From positions 44,672,012 through 44,736,011 of the forward strand of contig OU342630.1 in the NCBI GenBank assembly GCA_910589415.1: a stretch of DNA of 64,000 nucleotides. Direction: 5' to 3'. The notes under the pieces were generated by a model. It made no database searches and had not been told where the DNA came from. It saw only the letters and a list, made by a program, of their open reading frames with translations. Positions 22,285 through 33,691 of the stretch are shown here, one piece after another. The translations under genes were made by a program, and so were the position numbers. The stretch is from Malachius bipustulatus (lineage: Eukaryota > Arthropoda > Insecta > Coleoptera > Melyridae). Within the stretch, counting starts at the first letter, position 1, and each line of letters begins with the position of its first letter.

Positions 22285-23905
22285 TCCCTGAATACCGTGG
22301 GCGATTTAAAAAAAAAATCGAAACTGGGTTTTACACAGGGCTATAACTGTCACTTAAGGGTATAACTGAAAATTATTTTGGACTATAATACAGGATGTCC
22401 CATATGAGAGTGACATAGTAAAATTATGTTTTTTCTACATCGCATGCTCTTATGTTCTTGCATTTTTAGGATGCCTGTTGAGAAATAATAAGACTGGTTT
22501 TTACAGTTTTAGTTTCAGTTCAGAAGTTTGTGAGGTATAAACAAGTGAAAGTTGCAATTTTCGTAGTTCGACGAAAACGGCTCAAGATCGAGGGAAACGG
22601 CTTACATGTCACGATTTTGCCTTTTTATGCACAGCAACATTTTTAAAAATAATGTTTCTGTTAATAAAAAGGTAAAATATTCTTTGTTTTTTTGAGAAAT
22701 CTCAGATTTTTTTCAGATTTTTAATCAACCCTGTATGAACATTTCATCTATATCACAGGATAGTACATACATACATAAAACGTTAAAATAGGGACATGTA
22801 AGCCGTTTCCCTTTATCTCGGGCCGGTTTCGATGTACAGGGTGATTCATTATAATGTCGCCCCCCTTTAACTTTGTTATTTCATGTGTCTCAAAAAAATT
22901 AAAAGTAGGGTTATGTAGGTGCTAAAAAAGACTTTTTTATACGTATAACAAAAATTTGAAAATAGATCAGTATACAGGGAAAATCAAAAATTTAATTTTT
23001 TTTTCAATGGAACACCCTATATATGAATTTATTTTTCGATTCCTCGTAAAATTCTAAGCATAATTTATATAACATACCGTATACCTAAATTCAATAGTTT
23101 CTGAAATATTCGCATTTGAAACTATTTAAAAAACCGTGTGTATAACTACCAAATTGAAAACCTCGATCATCTAAAAGATTTGATACGGATTAAAATTAAT
23201 AATTTAAATTAAAATAGCCCAGAATTCATAACAGATTCATTGGAGAAAATGCGAACAACCCTTATAAACCCTTATAAAATGTGTTGAAAAAAATGGAGGC
23301 CCAGTAGAGCATTTTATTGTTAGATTTCTTGATTTGCAACAGGTGTTTTATAAAATATTTGATGATGTTTCAAATGCGAATATTACAGAAGCCTTTGAAT
23401 TTAGGTATACGGTATGTTATATAAGTTATGCTTAGAATTTTACGAGGAATCGAAAAATAAATTCATATATAGGGTGATCCATTGAAAAAAAAATTAAATT
23501 TTTGGTTTTCCCTGTATACTGATCTACTTTCAAATTTTTGTTACACGTATAAAAAAGTCTTTTTTAGCACCTACATAACCCCACTTTTAATTTTTTTGGG
23601 ACACATGAAATAACAAAGTTAAAGGGGGGCGACATTATAATGAATCACCCTGTACATGGCCTGGAACTTCGAAAATTTCAATTTTCATTTGTTTATAACT
23701 CACAAACTTCTTAATTTCAACACTAATCTTATTTTTTCATCTTAAGCAATCTAAAAATCCAATAACATTAGGCATTCCATTTAAAAAACCATAACTTTGA
23801 TATCCATCATCTATATTCCAAAATAATTTTAAGTTATAGGCACTACGACCATGTATAATATGTTCGAGTTTTGTATTTTTTAAAATCGCGTATACTGTTC
23901 AGGCT
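22285..23905. repeat. Foldback element related to 8488-9490
   Basis: The diverged arms pair over several hundred bp: ATAACTGAAAATTATTTTGG on the left with CCAAAATAATTTTAAGTTAT on the right, and AAGTTTGTGAGGTATAAACA with TTTATAACTCACAAACTT. The interior AACGGCTTACATGTC is shared with the 8488 element. The boundaries are approximate because the outermost bases have decayed. A younger foldback interrupts the right half at 22837-23652. Confidence 0.65.
22837..23652. repeat. Nested foldback, CAGGGTGATTCATTATAATG termini
   Basis: Near-perfect arms (CAGGGTGATTCATTATAATG, then GTCGCCCCCCTTTAACTTTG) are flanked by TA at 22835-22836 and 23653-23654. Removing the element and one TA joins CGATG-TA-CATGG in the host foldback. 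The arms are about 300 bp. Non-coding. Confidence 0.85.
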
Positions 23906-23937
23906 ACAAAGGCCGAGTAGTGGCGCCCCACCTTATA

Positions 23938-24939
23938 GAAGGTGCACCATGTATCCTTCTCTATATTGCCATCTCCTGAACGCTAACAGATACAGGGTCG
24001 GTTAAATTAGAGAAAAGATGCGCAGTTTTGTGGCCATCTCGAATTCGTCAAAACATGCAAGATATCTGTGACTGTTCCTGAAATATCCTGAAAAAACTGA
24101 AAAATCGAGATTTCTTATTTTCCTCATATCTTTTTTATTATTGGAAATTAATAAATAATTTTTTGTAGGCTTACATAAGCCGTTAAGAGCTATCCATCTG
24201 ACATTTCAAAAATTTTCAAGGCCTACTAGATCCAAGAGTTTTCACAGTCAACTTTCGTTTTTTTTATGGCCGCCATATTATTTTTTTATGCCGTTCGATA
24301 TGAAAAAAATAATGGAAACCAAAAATTAATAAATTTTAGAAAAAAAATTGGAAAGTTTTTATTCTTCTTTTTTCAAAGAAAAACCTAATAAAAAATCGTC
24401 GAAAAAGTCAACATTTGTAAAATACGCCGAAATAGTGCTTGCCTTATGGTTTTTTAATTTATCTATGAAATTCGGTCTAAAAATGTGTATTTTTTGTAAA
24501 GAAAAAAGAAGAAGAAAAATTTTTTTAATTTATTTTTTGAAGTTTAACAATTTTTTGTTTTTATGATTTTTTTTTTACCGAACAACATAAAAAAAACACT
24601 ATGGTGGCCATAAGAAAAACGAAAGTTGACTATGAAAATTCTGGGATCTAGTCGGCTTTGAAAATTTTTGAAATGTCAGATGGGTAGCTCTTGACGACTT
24701 ATGTAAGCCCACAAAAAATTATTCATTAATCTCCAATAATAAAAAAGATATGGAAAAAATAATAAATCTCGATTTTTCAGTTTTTTTCAGGATATTTCAG
24801 GAACGGTCACAGATATCTTGTATGTCTCGACGGAATCGAGATGGCCACAAAATTGCGCTCCTTTGGATTTGTTTAACCGACCCTGTATCCGTTAGCGTTA
24901 GGAGATAGCAATATAGAGAAGGATACATGGTGCACCCTG
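23938..24939. repeat. Small palindrome split at its centre
   Basis: Outer arms of about 53 bp (GGTGCACCATGTATCCTTCT...CGCTAAC.GA) face each other and are separated only by TA, the 893-bp inner foldback and TA. The right end is CACCCTG next to TA; the left end has decayed to GAAGGTG after TA. Without the inner element this is a palindrome of about 110 bp. Confidence 0.75.
23993..24885. repeat. Inner foldback, CAGGGTCGGTTAAATTAGAG family
   Basis: The ends CAGGGTCGGTTAAATTAGAG and complement are flanked by TA (23991-23992, 24886-24887). The arms run through GGCCATCTCGAATTCGTC and CTTACATAAGCCGTTAAGAG to ATGGCCGCCATATTATTTTT near the loop. The same arms form the inner layer of 4944-7820, and a decayed copy lies at about 47310-47650. 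A plus-strand open frame at 24348-24566 is loop sequence rich in Lys/Phe and is not a gene. Confidence 0.85.
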
Positions 24940-25010
24940 TATAGGTAGATAAAAATTGAATTTATTTAACATTACAGAATCTTCCGCTATAACTCACGGC
25001 CGAAATAACG

Positions 25011-25145
25011 TGCAGTAACTGGCATTACTAAAAAAGCAATTTCGGAGAAATGGCAAGCAGAAACTTACGTTTGGAGGAACAGGTCTGTTTTCCGCTTCTT
25101 CATCAGTGAAAATGTTCCTCCAAACGTAAGTTTCTGCTCCGTTTC
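25011..25145. repeat. Hairpin repeat, relative of 33128-33294
   Basis: CAGTAACTGGCATTACTAAA...TCGGAGAAATGGCAAGCAG followed by ACTTACGTTTGGAGGAACA is mirrored by TGTTCCTCCAAACGTAAG...CTGCTCCGTTTCTC. The left arm is homologous to the left arm of the hairpin at 33128-33294. Non-coding despite an open minus-strand frame. Confidence 0.6.
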
Positions 25146-25149
25146 TCAA

Positions 25150-25785
25150 CAAATTCACAGAACAGTCGCTGAACAAGTCGCAATATTCAGAAATGACGTT
25201 GTAATTTCTGCACATTGTAATCACATATAGGGGTGACTTCAGTTCTATATGTAGGTACCTACTACAAAATGAATTGGATATTAACTAAACATGTGATAAA
25301 AGTGTTTTAATATTCAAAAGCACATAGAGGCAAGTAGTTGAATAATGTATTTTCATTCGACTAACTGCGAAAATTAAATTGGGTGAAGTATCATAGAAAA
25401 AATATATGAAACGGGTCAATTTTTTGGCAGGGGACTCTTTTAACCACTGGTTGATACATGTAAATAGAACACTAAAAAAAATCCCTTTCGGCAGGTCGGC
25501 GAAATTTTTGGGACAACCTGTGGAATGAATAATATTTTGATATCGTGTATGTATTCTTATTAAACTTTCCCATGAATATCCAAATATGTGCTACCTGTAT
25601 GTCAAACATATAATATGTACCTATGTTAATTCAATTCATTCCCCAAATCGATAGGTAGAAATTATAAAGTAAATTTTAATGAAATATACGATAATTTATA
25701 CGAGTATTATACGAATATGCTCATTGACCTACTGCCATTCTTTTATTTCATTTTATTTTTGAGTATACTATGACCGATTTTGCAT
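25150..25785. other. Intergenic, no feature seen
   Basis: AT-rich, with no paired arms or coding recognised. Confidence 0.5.
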
Positions 25786-25788
25786 ACT

Positions 25789-25978
25789 ATCATAACAAAC
25801 GAGGGTTGTCAAGGAGTTGCAATTGCTTGTTTTTTTGTGTTAATGTTTCCTCCAACCACCTTAACTAGTAATACCGGTGTTACTGGATATATGCGGTAAT
25901 AAAAATGATTGTTTCTGTAATTTTAATGTCATATTAAATGTTAATTGTTATTCCTTGACAACCCTCGTTTGTTATGAT
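25789..25978. mobile_element. 190-bp MITE with 26-bp inverted ends
   Basis: ATCATAACAAACGAGGGTTG and TCAAGGA at the left are complementary to TCCTTGACAACCCTCGTTTG and TTATGAT at the right. No coding. The target duplication is not clear. Confidence 0.7.
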
Positions 25979-25979
25979 C

Positions 25980-26945
25980 TTATATTGTTTTCGGCGTGCT
26001 AGATATGTCTCGATTTAAAAAAATGTATGACATTGTATTCAGAAATAAGTCAAAAATCCTGCCGAGCAAAAATATGGCGGTGTTATTTGAAAAAAAAAGT
26101 AAGGGATGATTACTTAGGGATGGAAAGGCGTACAGAGGCATTGAGCGTACAGCTGCAAAGCCTTAGGAGTATGGTTGAAATTTCCCGAGTTTCATTTGTT
26201 TATTTTTTGAAATAACGCGGATATCCTTCGATAAAGAAATCTTGGGACACTCTGTATAGGTATATTGGTATATCTTATTAATTTTCTAAAACAAAAATTC
26301 GAGGAATTAAACAAAAAAAAATGAGAAAGGCGGTGAAAAAGAAGCCCTAATGAAACTTCTTAAATAAAGTTTAAATCTTGCTATCGTGCCAGTAAGTAGT
26401 TTGGAGGCTGCGAAGAAGGCGGCGAGGGTTAAAAGTTTCCTATAAGATGTCCCATTCGCTATGAATTTTTTCAATTATCTTTGAAATATTTTCGGTGGCT
26501 CTTTTAGTTAGAACATGCTATATAATATGAAACACGTACAGAAAACATAATATTCTCCTCTTATGTGCATGTGGCACTCGGCCCGCTACCGCTTCGTCAC
26601 ATTTGTAAAAGACATTCGAGCGGAATATTTTCTTGACTTGTAAAATTTACAACACTCTAACTACAAGTTTAGGGATTATTCCACAACGTACACGGTTTAG
26701 AAACCATCGTACCTTAGTGAAACCAGAACATATTCCTACGAAACTCACTTTATTTATAATAAACTAACTTTTACAATGTTCATAGCAATCAATTTTGAGT
26801 CTTTCTTTACTTTACAAGAACATCCGAATAAATAACAAATTCTGCTTTTTTTCTCTCATTACTGTCACAAATCCTTCACTCAGTACGTAACACAACACAA
26901 CTTTTCTCTTTTACACTACTTGCCAATTGTATTAAGAGTTGGGAG
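25980..26945. other. Intergenic, no gene recognised
   Basis: An open frame at 26027-26215 has no recognisable domain. Solo transposon-like CTCTGTATAGG occurs near 26251. Nothing else is supported. Confidence 0.45.
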
Positions 26946-26950
26946 ATATA

Positions 26951-27266
26951 CTCTCCCAAGTTTTCCCCCTCAAGCGAAGTCGGCGTTGGCCCTTCTGGCA
27001 GTAAGAGGTACCATTTTTTTTTTTTTTTTTTGTTGAAAATATCTCCCAAACCATCAACTTTATCAACAAAATACCTATTACCTATAAAAAATAACTTATT
27101 TTATAAAATAGCTTTTTTGTAGCAATTGCTAAATTATTTTTCATAATAGGTATTTTGTTCTTAAAGTTGATGGTTTGGGAGATATTTGCAAAAAACCGAA
27201 AAATGATACCTTCTTAGGAATAGAAGGGCCAACGCCGACTTCGCTCGAGGGGGGAAATATGGGAGA
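26951..27266. repeat. Foldback, GAAGTCGGCGTTGGCCCTTC arms
   Basis: GCGAAGTCGGCGTTGGCCCT at 26974 and its complement at about 27220-27245 belong to arms of about 130 bp, with AAACCATCAACTTTA...AAAATACCTATTA in the inner part and an AT-rich loop. A run of T (27016-27032) lies in one arm only. Non-coding. Confidence 0.75.
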
Positions 27267-27269
27267 CTA

Positions 27270-28384
27270 ATATCTGCGATTAAAGTATTTTCCAGCTTTA
27301 CACTAATTATTTTCTTATTTACGTGGAATATTTGCTACGTTCTAGACCATGTTCATTCTAGACCACGACTGGAAGAAGAAGAAAAAGAAGATCATATAGT
27401 TATACCAGGTTGTGGAGACCATATCAACAATCATATGTCATGCATGTTTACATGTCTAGAACATGCATGTTAACAGTCTAGAACAGCTGTAGAAAACTTC
27501 TATGTTTACAAATTCACAAATAATAGAGTCCACAGTGCCTCATATCGTGATTTTCGTTTAAATATTTAAGCTGGAATCAATTTAAAATGATCCCCCACCG
27601 TAAAAAATCCCAAAGGCATCAAAAGTGCGGGGAGGAGGGCGCTCTAGGGGGTAAAATATAAAAACTACCCCGCAATTAATTTGTAACATTTTAAACTACA
27701 AGAAAAGCCCCATATTTTGGCATATGTACGAGCTATGTTTCAGGTTAATAGAAGTGTTTTTTATTTTATTATTCAAAATTCCTTAAAGCACGTAGTTACA
27801 TGGAAGACCCTACGCTAAAAAGTGCGCTCCTAAAAAGTGACTTAATATTTCAGACATGCGACACATCTAACCTACTGTAACTTTTTTGTATAAGATCTAA
27901 CCAAAAAAATACTTTTTATAAATCTTAGAGATCTGAGTGTGCCAATCACGGAGAATATTTCACCGGAATACTTACCACACCGACCAATAAAAGTGCTTCG
28001 GGGCATATTATCGAGTCTGCTAACCCCAATAGTTAAAAATATTACCAGTGAGTTTGAGAAAATTTACAGATATAATTGATGACATGTCTCTTATACAAGC
28101 TATAGGTAAACTGAAGCAACTTTTGGGGACTATGGAGATCTTTTAAGCGTTACAATTTCAAAAACCCGTTTAACGCTGAAAGAGTTGAAGAGTTGACGTA
28201 GTCATGAACCACTATCATGAGATGTCAATTTTATCTCTCAATTTTATCGCAGCAGTCGCATCTTTTTATCCACTCGGAACTCAACAAGCAACAGTTAACC
28301 GAATTTTTATCTCATCAATTCTACAGTTTTAAAATTTCTCACCAGAGTGGGGATTCAAAATATTAGAGTGTATATAGCTATTTA
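27270..28384. other. Intergenic, no feature seen
   Basis: No paired arms, tRNA or coding recognised. It borders the LINE remnant on the right. Confidence 0.45.
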
Positions 28385-29110
28385 TTGAAAATGCACATGC
28401 GGTTTAGGGTAATCTCTATGACGCTCTGGGAGCGGTGCATGATCGGATATATCCACTCACGCTGAATTTGAATCGTCGCAGGTTGTATTTCTTGGAAAAC
28501 ACACCTCTTGGAAGGTTATTCCAAAGTGATGCGGTTCTATACATGAAACAAGTCTGAAAAAAGGTGATGCGAGGTAATGAGCTGAATCTGATAGAAATGA
28601 GCTATTGCGGTGTGACGTGTACTTCTGCCCCGCCTCGTTCTAGGTGGGATTAAACGAGCTACGTCTTTTGAACACTTCCTATAGAAATATCTGTAAAAAA
28701 AGCTCAAGTCCGCTACCTTTCTTCGGTGTTCAAGACTTTCTAAATTGTTAGTCAAAGCCGGGTACCCTCTGAAGTGGATGGCTCTCTTCTGGATGGAATC
28801 AAGTAATTTCAGCGTATGTTTAGGAGCTGAGCTCCAAACATGTGAACAGTACTCCAAGTAGTATTTGAGTCTTGTATAAGAGCAGAAGCTGTTCAGGTGT
28901 ATGAAATCAGGTGATGGAGGAAGAGAGTGTTCCGCTAACACCATATCTGGCTTGAAAACGTTGACCTTTTTGGAGACGGTGACTGCCTGGGTTTTCTCGG
29001 CATTAAAATGAACCTGATTTCTACCGCCTCAAACTAGAATCTTTTCTAGGTATTTGTTGAGTGTTGAGACTTCTTGCTCTCTACGAGAATGTGGGTTGAA
29101 TATTCGAGAT
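28385..29110 (-). pseudogene. LINE reverse transcriptase remnant, C-terminal part
   Basis: Minus-strand translation contains VHFNAEKTQAVTVSKK, then LEYCSHVWSSAPKHTLKLLD, SIQKRA, SLEHRRKVADLSFFYRYFY, SKDVARLIPP, and a tail around LPRGVF. This is the thumb and C-terminus of a Jockey/CR1-group LINE protein. The catalytic F/YADD box is upstream of the retained part and absent. At least two frame changes are present. It is 5'-truncated, as is usual for LINEs. Confidence 0.8.
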
Positions 29111-29114
29111 TTCC

Positions 29115-29850
29115 TTTACACCTGAGAGCGAAATATGCACTATATTCAAGGTGTGTCATGGACTACAAAAATACGGACCTTCTTGTAGTAGGTATATACT
29201 AGCTCACTTCAAAGACCCACTTACCGATGAAATTTCTGTAATAGTTGGAATAAAATATGACAACGTTCGATTTATAGTGATGCAAGAAATACGGATTGCT
29301 TCAAGTCTGCTCTACATTTACCTGCTTTTCATGCCCTTACTGGATGTGATTCTACTAGACAATTCGTCATGCTCGGGAAAATATCCCAAAATCATTTTTG
29401 GGGTAGCTTTTACAGTTTACCTACGTTCTATACTGGACTACTTTTAACGCCTTCGGAATTTGGGGAGTTTTTACTGTGAGGGATCATTCAAAATTGATTC
29501 CAGCTTTTAATCTTTTAGTGCAAGCGACAATAATGTCTTGACGACTTTGATAGGCAAGTGATACTACTAAAAGGTAAACAAAAGGAAAACAAAAGGTAAA
29601 CATTCATTTCTGAAAAGATTTAGAATAATTCTTGAGTGTTATTTGGTATCACTGCTATCTCGTATCAATATCATTTTAAGGTGCATCGTTCACCGAGAAA
29701 ACTCATATACAACGCGATAGTTGCTCACGAGTGATGGTAGATAATTATTATAGAACTGTGATTTAGTTACAGAAACCTACCGATTGCCTTTGACTTGACT
29801 GAGAAAATGCCGGTAACTGAAATCGTAATTCGAAAAACATCCCCCATCAT
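29115..29850. other. Intergenic, unassigned open frame
   Basis: A plus-strand frame at 29151-29447 lacks an ATG near its start and shows no domain or splice signals. Otherwise empty. Confidence 0.4.
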
Positions 29851-29853
29851 TAA

Positions 29854-30094
29854 GCGCCGGTTGTTCAAACGTCAATTAAAAAATTTGAGATAATTACTGA
29901 TTTTAAATTGCAAATTTTGAAAATACCGCGAATATATTTAACGCTCTTTTATTTTTAATCAATAATTATTAACTCTTCTTAAAGAGAGCAGAATTCATTT
30001 TCAACAATATCAGACCAATGGTTTGATAATACATGGCATTTTAAAATCAGTAATTATCTGAAAATTTTTAATTTACGTTTGACCAACCGGCCCT
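29854..30094. mobile_element. MITE with GGGCCGGTT termini, copy 2
   Basis: Same family as 843-1079 in the opposite orientation: the right end CAACCGGCCC is intact, the left end reads GCGCCGGTTG with one change. The inner arms TGAGATAATTACTGATTTTA match. Flanks are TAA (left) and TGA (right). Confidence 0.75.
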
Positions 30095-30099
30095 GAGTT

Positions 30100-31880
30100 T
30101 AATTGCAACATAATATTATTCAAGCTTACGCGCTCACCGTGGCAACTGAGAAAAGTCAATATGACAGCCAGTAGTAAGCGATTAGCTTGGCTGGTCGCCA
30201 TGCTTATTTGCTTATTATAAACATGGATGTTGATATAAGGCAACAGTGTGGGACAGTCAACTGTAGCATTCAACAGTTGACGTAGACATATTTAAGACAC
30301 GACTTGTGACAAGAGGTTTCAGCTCAAATCTCTCAAGCATACTTTCCTATATGTAACCAATAATCGGAGAATATAAATCAGCTTTGAATGCCAGAAACTT
30401 TAAAAACTTTCTTTGCAAGGACCCTATGGTATTGACTATTGACATGTACTGCGCACACAAGACACGCATACTTCAATTTCTTGGACAGCGCTTTGAATCT
30501 TTGTCATGAATGAATCAAGTGGATTGTGTTGATACACACAGTTTGAACATTTAAAAGTTGATGCAAACACACTTATAGGACAAATTAAGTTGCTTGCACA
30601 ATTATTAGACTGCTGATTATATCCTTTATAAATAGAACATCTGCACAGAGATCAATACTATTGTGCACAGTGAAATGAGTATCATTCCGACATTAACTGC
30701 TTCCATAGCCCGCCTATAAGAGGTTAAGAGTCAGCATCAACTTGAAAATACGTTTCATGTATTATGCGATCATTAGACAGGCTTCAAGGACACCAACTGC
30801 ACACTTGCATGGCTATTGCATTATGAGACTTCAACTCTTCGATCAATGATTCGGGCCGAAGTCGCTCACTCATATATACCAGCTATCCAGATCCTGGAAT
30901 AAAACTGAGGTATGTCTATTTAGATTATATTTTGAGGGTGATTTGGTCCGCACCAATTCCTTAAGCTTTGATGCCGGGTTTTTGGAAAACACGGCTGATT
31001 ATGATGTCACCACAATTAACCTGCTGCCGCATACCTGCCACACCTACCCCCAAATTCCCCGTAATCAACGCTGCTACACAACTTCAATAAAAACTGTTCG
31101 TTTATGAATGAATGCTATTAAATAACCGACTTCTAGCAGAAATTAAAGCTCGAATTTGAACACTCTATTCAGATCGATGAGTGAAATTAAATTATGAATT
31201 GTGATTGTTTTACGTAATTTTATACCAGAGTTCTGATGAATGTACCTATATAATAGACCTCAGTAGAGATGGATAACAAACGTCAAATTTCTAATCATAT
31301 TTACATTTTAATTGCACGAAGAAGTCTTTGGTCGAATACTGCATATTAATTAATTAACATGCACTCATTACCAAGCTTGAAAGAACATAGCTTCATTTGT
31401 CTTACTATGTATATTTTAATTTATGCAAGATGTAGTACATCGATACAATACTTGCTGGAATAAAAGTTCATTTCAAAAGAATACGTGGCTGTATTGCTTC
31501 TAATTGATGTGGTATAATAGAAAAGTATTGAATTAAGTATAATATTGGTAATGTATCTAATAATTTTTTTCTACTATTATAATTGAATAATATTCTAATT
31601 ATTAGAACTTTTTTGATGAATTATGAAGGTTATTATTCGTAGGTATTGAATTATAGTTCATAATACCCGGCGCTTGTCCAATCACAGCTATAATACCTAG
31701 CAATTCATTATACCCGCTCGTAGACCAATCAAAATCTGTAAATTTGATAAACAGAGCTAAGCTGTGAATAGGAACGATACCTGAAATTTCTCAGAATCCA
31801 CGCGTGCGCAGCGGTACTCGGTACTGGAAGTTGTTTCATGCAGTAAAATAAAAAAATATTTGATTAAAATTTGTTTTTTT
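30100..31880. other. Intergenic, no feature seen
   Basis: About 1.8 kb without paired arms, RNA genes or recognisable coding; frames are short. Confidence 0.5.
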
Positions 31881-32193
31881 CTATACAGGGTGTCGCATTT
31901 AAGATGAAGACATCCCCATATTTTAGTTACCTATTTAAATGAATACAGATTTGAAAATTCGCACAGTCATAAGTGATGATGGGTCCTATTTTTTAAGATA
32001 GTTAACCGAATTCAGAATTTTAAGCTCAGCCTACTACAAATTGACAAATAGGGCCGATTCTCAATATTTTGTTTCGCGTTAGAGATATCGAAAAAAATTC
32101 GTTAGATAAAGTTGTTCAGAATATTTTTATATGCCCATGTACCAATTTTCATGACAAAATTCACATTTTTTATTTTTTCAATATTTTGAAATA

Positions 32194-33046
32194 CAGTGTG
32201 ACCCATTTGTTCTTGAAACACCCTGTTGAATCTTAATTTATGGTGCGATTTTAAAGAAATTTCTTTCAAATCATAGAGCTTGATAAACTATATTTTGGGA
32301 GCAAAAAGCGTCTCATTCCTACAAAATCCAGGGCCTACTAGATCAGTGTTTACTTGTAAAATCTCAAAAATTCATATTAGCAATTTTTTTAGAAAAAAAC
32401 TGGGCACGCCACGGGATTCACCAGCCCTCAAAACGGTACTGTACTAAATTTTATTGAAAATGTCAGAGTAAAAAGGGTCTTGTAGTTATTTTAGAAATTC
32501 ATAATAATACTCCGAATTTTCATAAATTAATTTGAAAAAGGTCAAAAGCTATCATAAGTAAAAATTAAAATTAAAAAAAGTAAAAAAAAGTAAGTAAAAA
32601 AAAAAAATAAAATAAATAAATTAAAAATTATAATTAAAAAATTAAAGTACCTACATTATCACCAACTAGACGTACAATTTCTATTTTGTCTCTCTTGACC
32701 TTTTCGAATAAATTAATGAAAATTCGGAGTTCTATTATGAATTTCTAAAATAACTGCAAGATCCTTATTACTCTGACATTTCCAATAAAATTTAGTACAG
32801 TACCGTTTTGAGGGCTGGTGAATCCAGTAGCGTGCACAGTTTTTTTCAAAAAAAAATCGCTAATATGAATTTTTGAGATTTTACAAGTAAACACTGATCT
32901 AGTAGGCCCTGGATATTGTAGGAATGAGACGCTTTTTGATCCCAAAATATAGTTTATCAAGCTCTATGATTTAAAAGAATTTTATTTTAAATCGCACCAT
33001 AAATTAAGATTCTACAGTGTGTTTCAAGAACAAATGGGTCACACTG
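32194..33046. repeat. Nested foldback, CAGTGTGACCCATTTG termini
   Basis: The ends CAGTGTGACCCATTTGTTCT and complement are flanked by TA (32192-32193, 33047-33048). The arms of about 300 bp are near-perfect (CTAGATCAGTGTTTACTTGT, CAGAGTAA). The loop is A-rich low-complexity DNA (about 32555-32645). Non-coding. Confidence 0.85.
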
Positions 33047-33127
33047 TATAATTCAAAATAAAGTGTATTTATTAATTTGATAACTAGTCTGCCATGGAAA
33101 ATAATAAAATTGACAGAATAGTCAAAT

Positions 33128-33294
33128 ACTATACATCGGTACGGAAATTGTGTACAGTAACTGACATTTCCAAAAAAGTTATTTCAGAGAAGCGGCAAGC
33201 AGGAACTTTCGTTACAAAAAAAAATTTTCCGCTTGCCGCTTCTCCGAAATAGCTTTTTTAGTTACTGTACACAATTTCCATACTAATGTATAGT
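33128..33294. repeat. 167-bp hairpin
   Basis: ACTATACATCGGTACGGAAA at the left and its near complement at the right (TTTCCATACTAATGTATAGT) enclose arms with GAGAAGCGGCAAGCAG. The left arm is homologous to 25011-25075, so it is a dispersed hairpin repeat. Confidence 0.65.
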
Positions 33295-33346
33295 CAGTTT
33301 TGAAGTTTATTGAGCAAATTTGAGAATTACTGATCAGAGAATAAAA

Positions 33347-33409
33347 ATGCCATTAACTTTACGTGGAAAAATCGAAATGATTCGGTTGTTTGGTGATAAT
33401 GCGAATTAA
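33347..33409 (+). pseudogene. Start of a mariner-type (DUF4817-like) transposase
   Basis: ATG opens 20 codons, MPLTLRGKIEMIRLFGDNAN, then a stop, followed by simple AT-rich sequence. The K-I-E-M-I-R-L-F-G-D-N pattern resembles the first helix of the DUF4817 helix-turn-helix found at the N-terminus of many insect mariner-type transposases. It is far too short to be functional. Its place in the loop of a foldback suggests that the foldback is an internally deleted derivative of a coding element. Confidence 0.45.
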
Positions 33410-33691
33410 AAATTAAATAATTAATAAATAAATTAATATTAAATTAAATTAATAATTAAATTAAAAATGCGAATTTTGTCATTAAAATTGGTATATGGGC
33501 ATAAAAAAATATTTTGAACAACTTTTTATAATAACTTATTTCGATATCTCTAACGCGAAACAAAATATTGAGAATCGGTCCTATTTGTCAATTCGTAGTA
33601 GGCTCAGCTTAAAATTCTGAATTCGGTTAAGTATCTTAAAAAATAGTACCCATCACCACTTATGACTGCGAATTTTGTCTTCATGATACGT

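Larger units (their letters stand above)
31886..33691. repeat. Large foldback retaining the start of a transposase gene
   Basis: The left end CAGGGTGTCGCATTTAAGAT follows TA. The left arm (to about 32190) matches the right arm (about 33470-33690): TCAGAATTTTAAGCTCAGCC, GATTCTCAATATTTTGTTTC, TATATGGGCAT. The right terminus has decayed. The unpaired middle contains a separate foldback (32194-33046), a hairpin (33128-33294) and a transposase start (33347-33409). Confidence 0.7.

Noticed and set aside
25085..25110. CTGATGAAG on the minus strand as another hammerhead
   Set aside because: No GAAA in register after a stem II; it is part of a hairpin repeat arm.
32555..32645. A-rich low-complexity run as a LINE tail
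   Set aside because: It lies in the loop of a perfect foldback with no LINE coding next to it.
33408..33475. TTAAT-type simple repeat as a satellite
   Set aside because: Too short and irregular; simple low-complexity sequence.
31886..33691. Inner foldback 32194-33046 as another exact palindrome-centre insertion
   Set aside because: Only about 12 bp next to the insertion are symmetric; the true right arm of the outer element resumes near 33470, so the insertion is not at the centre.
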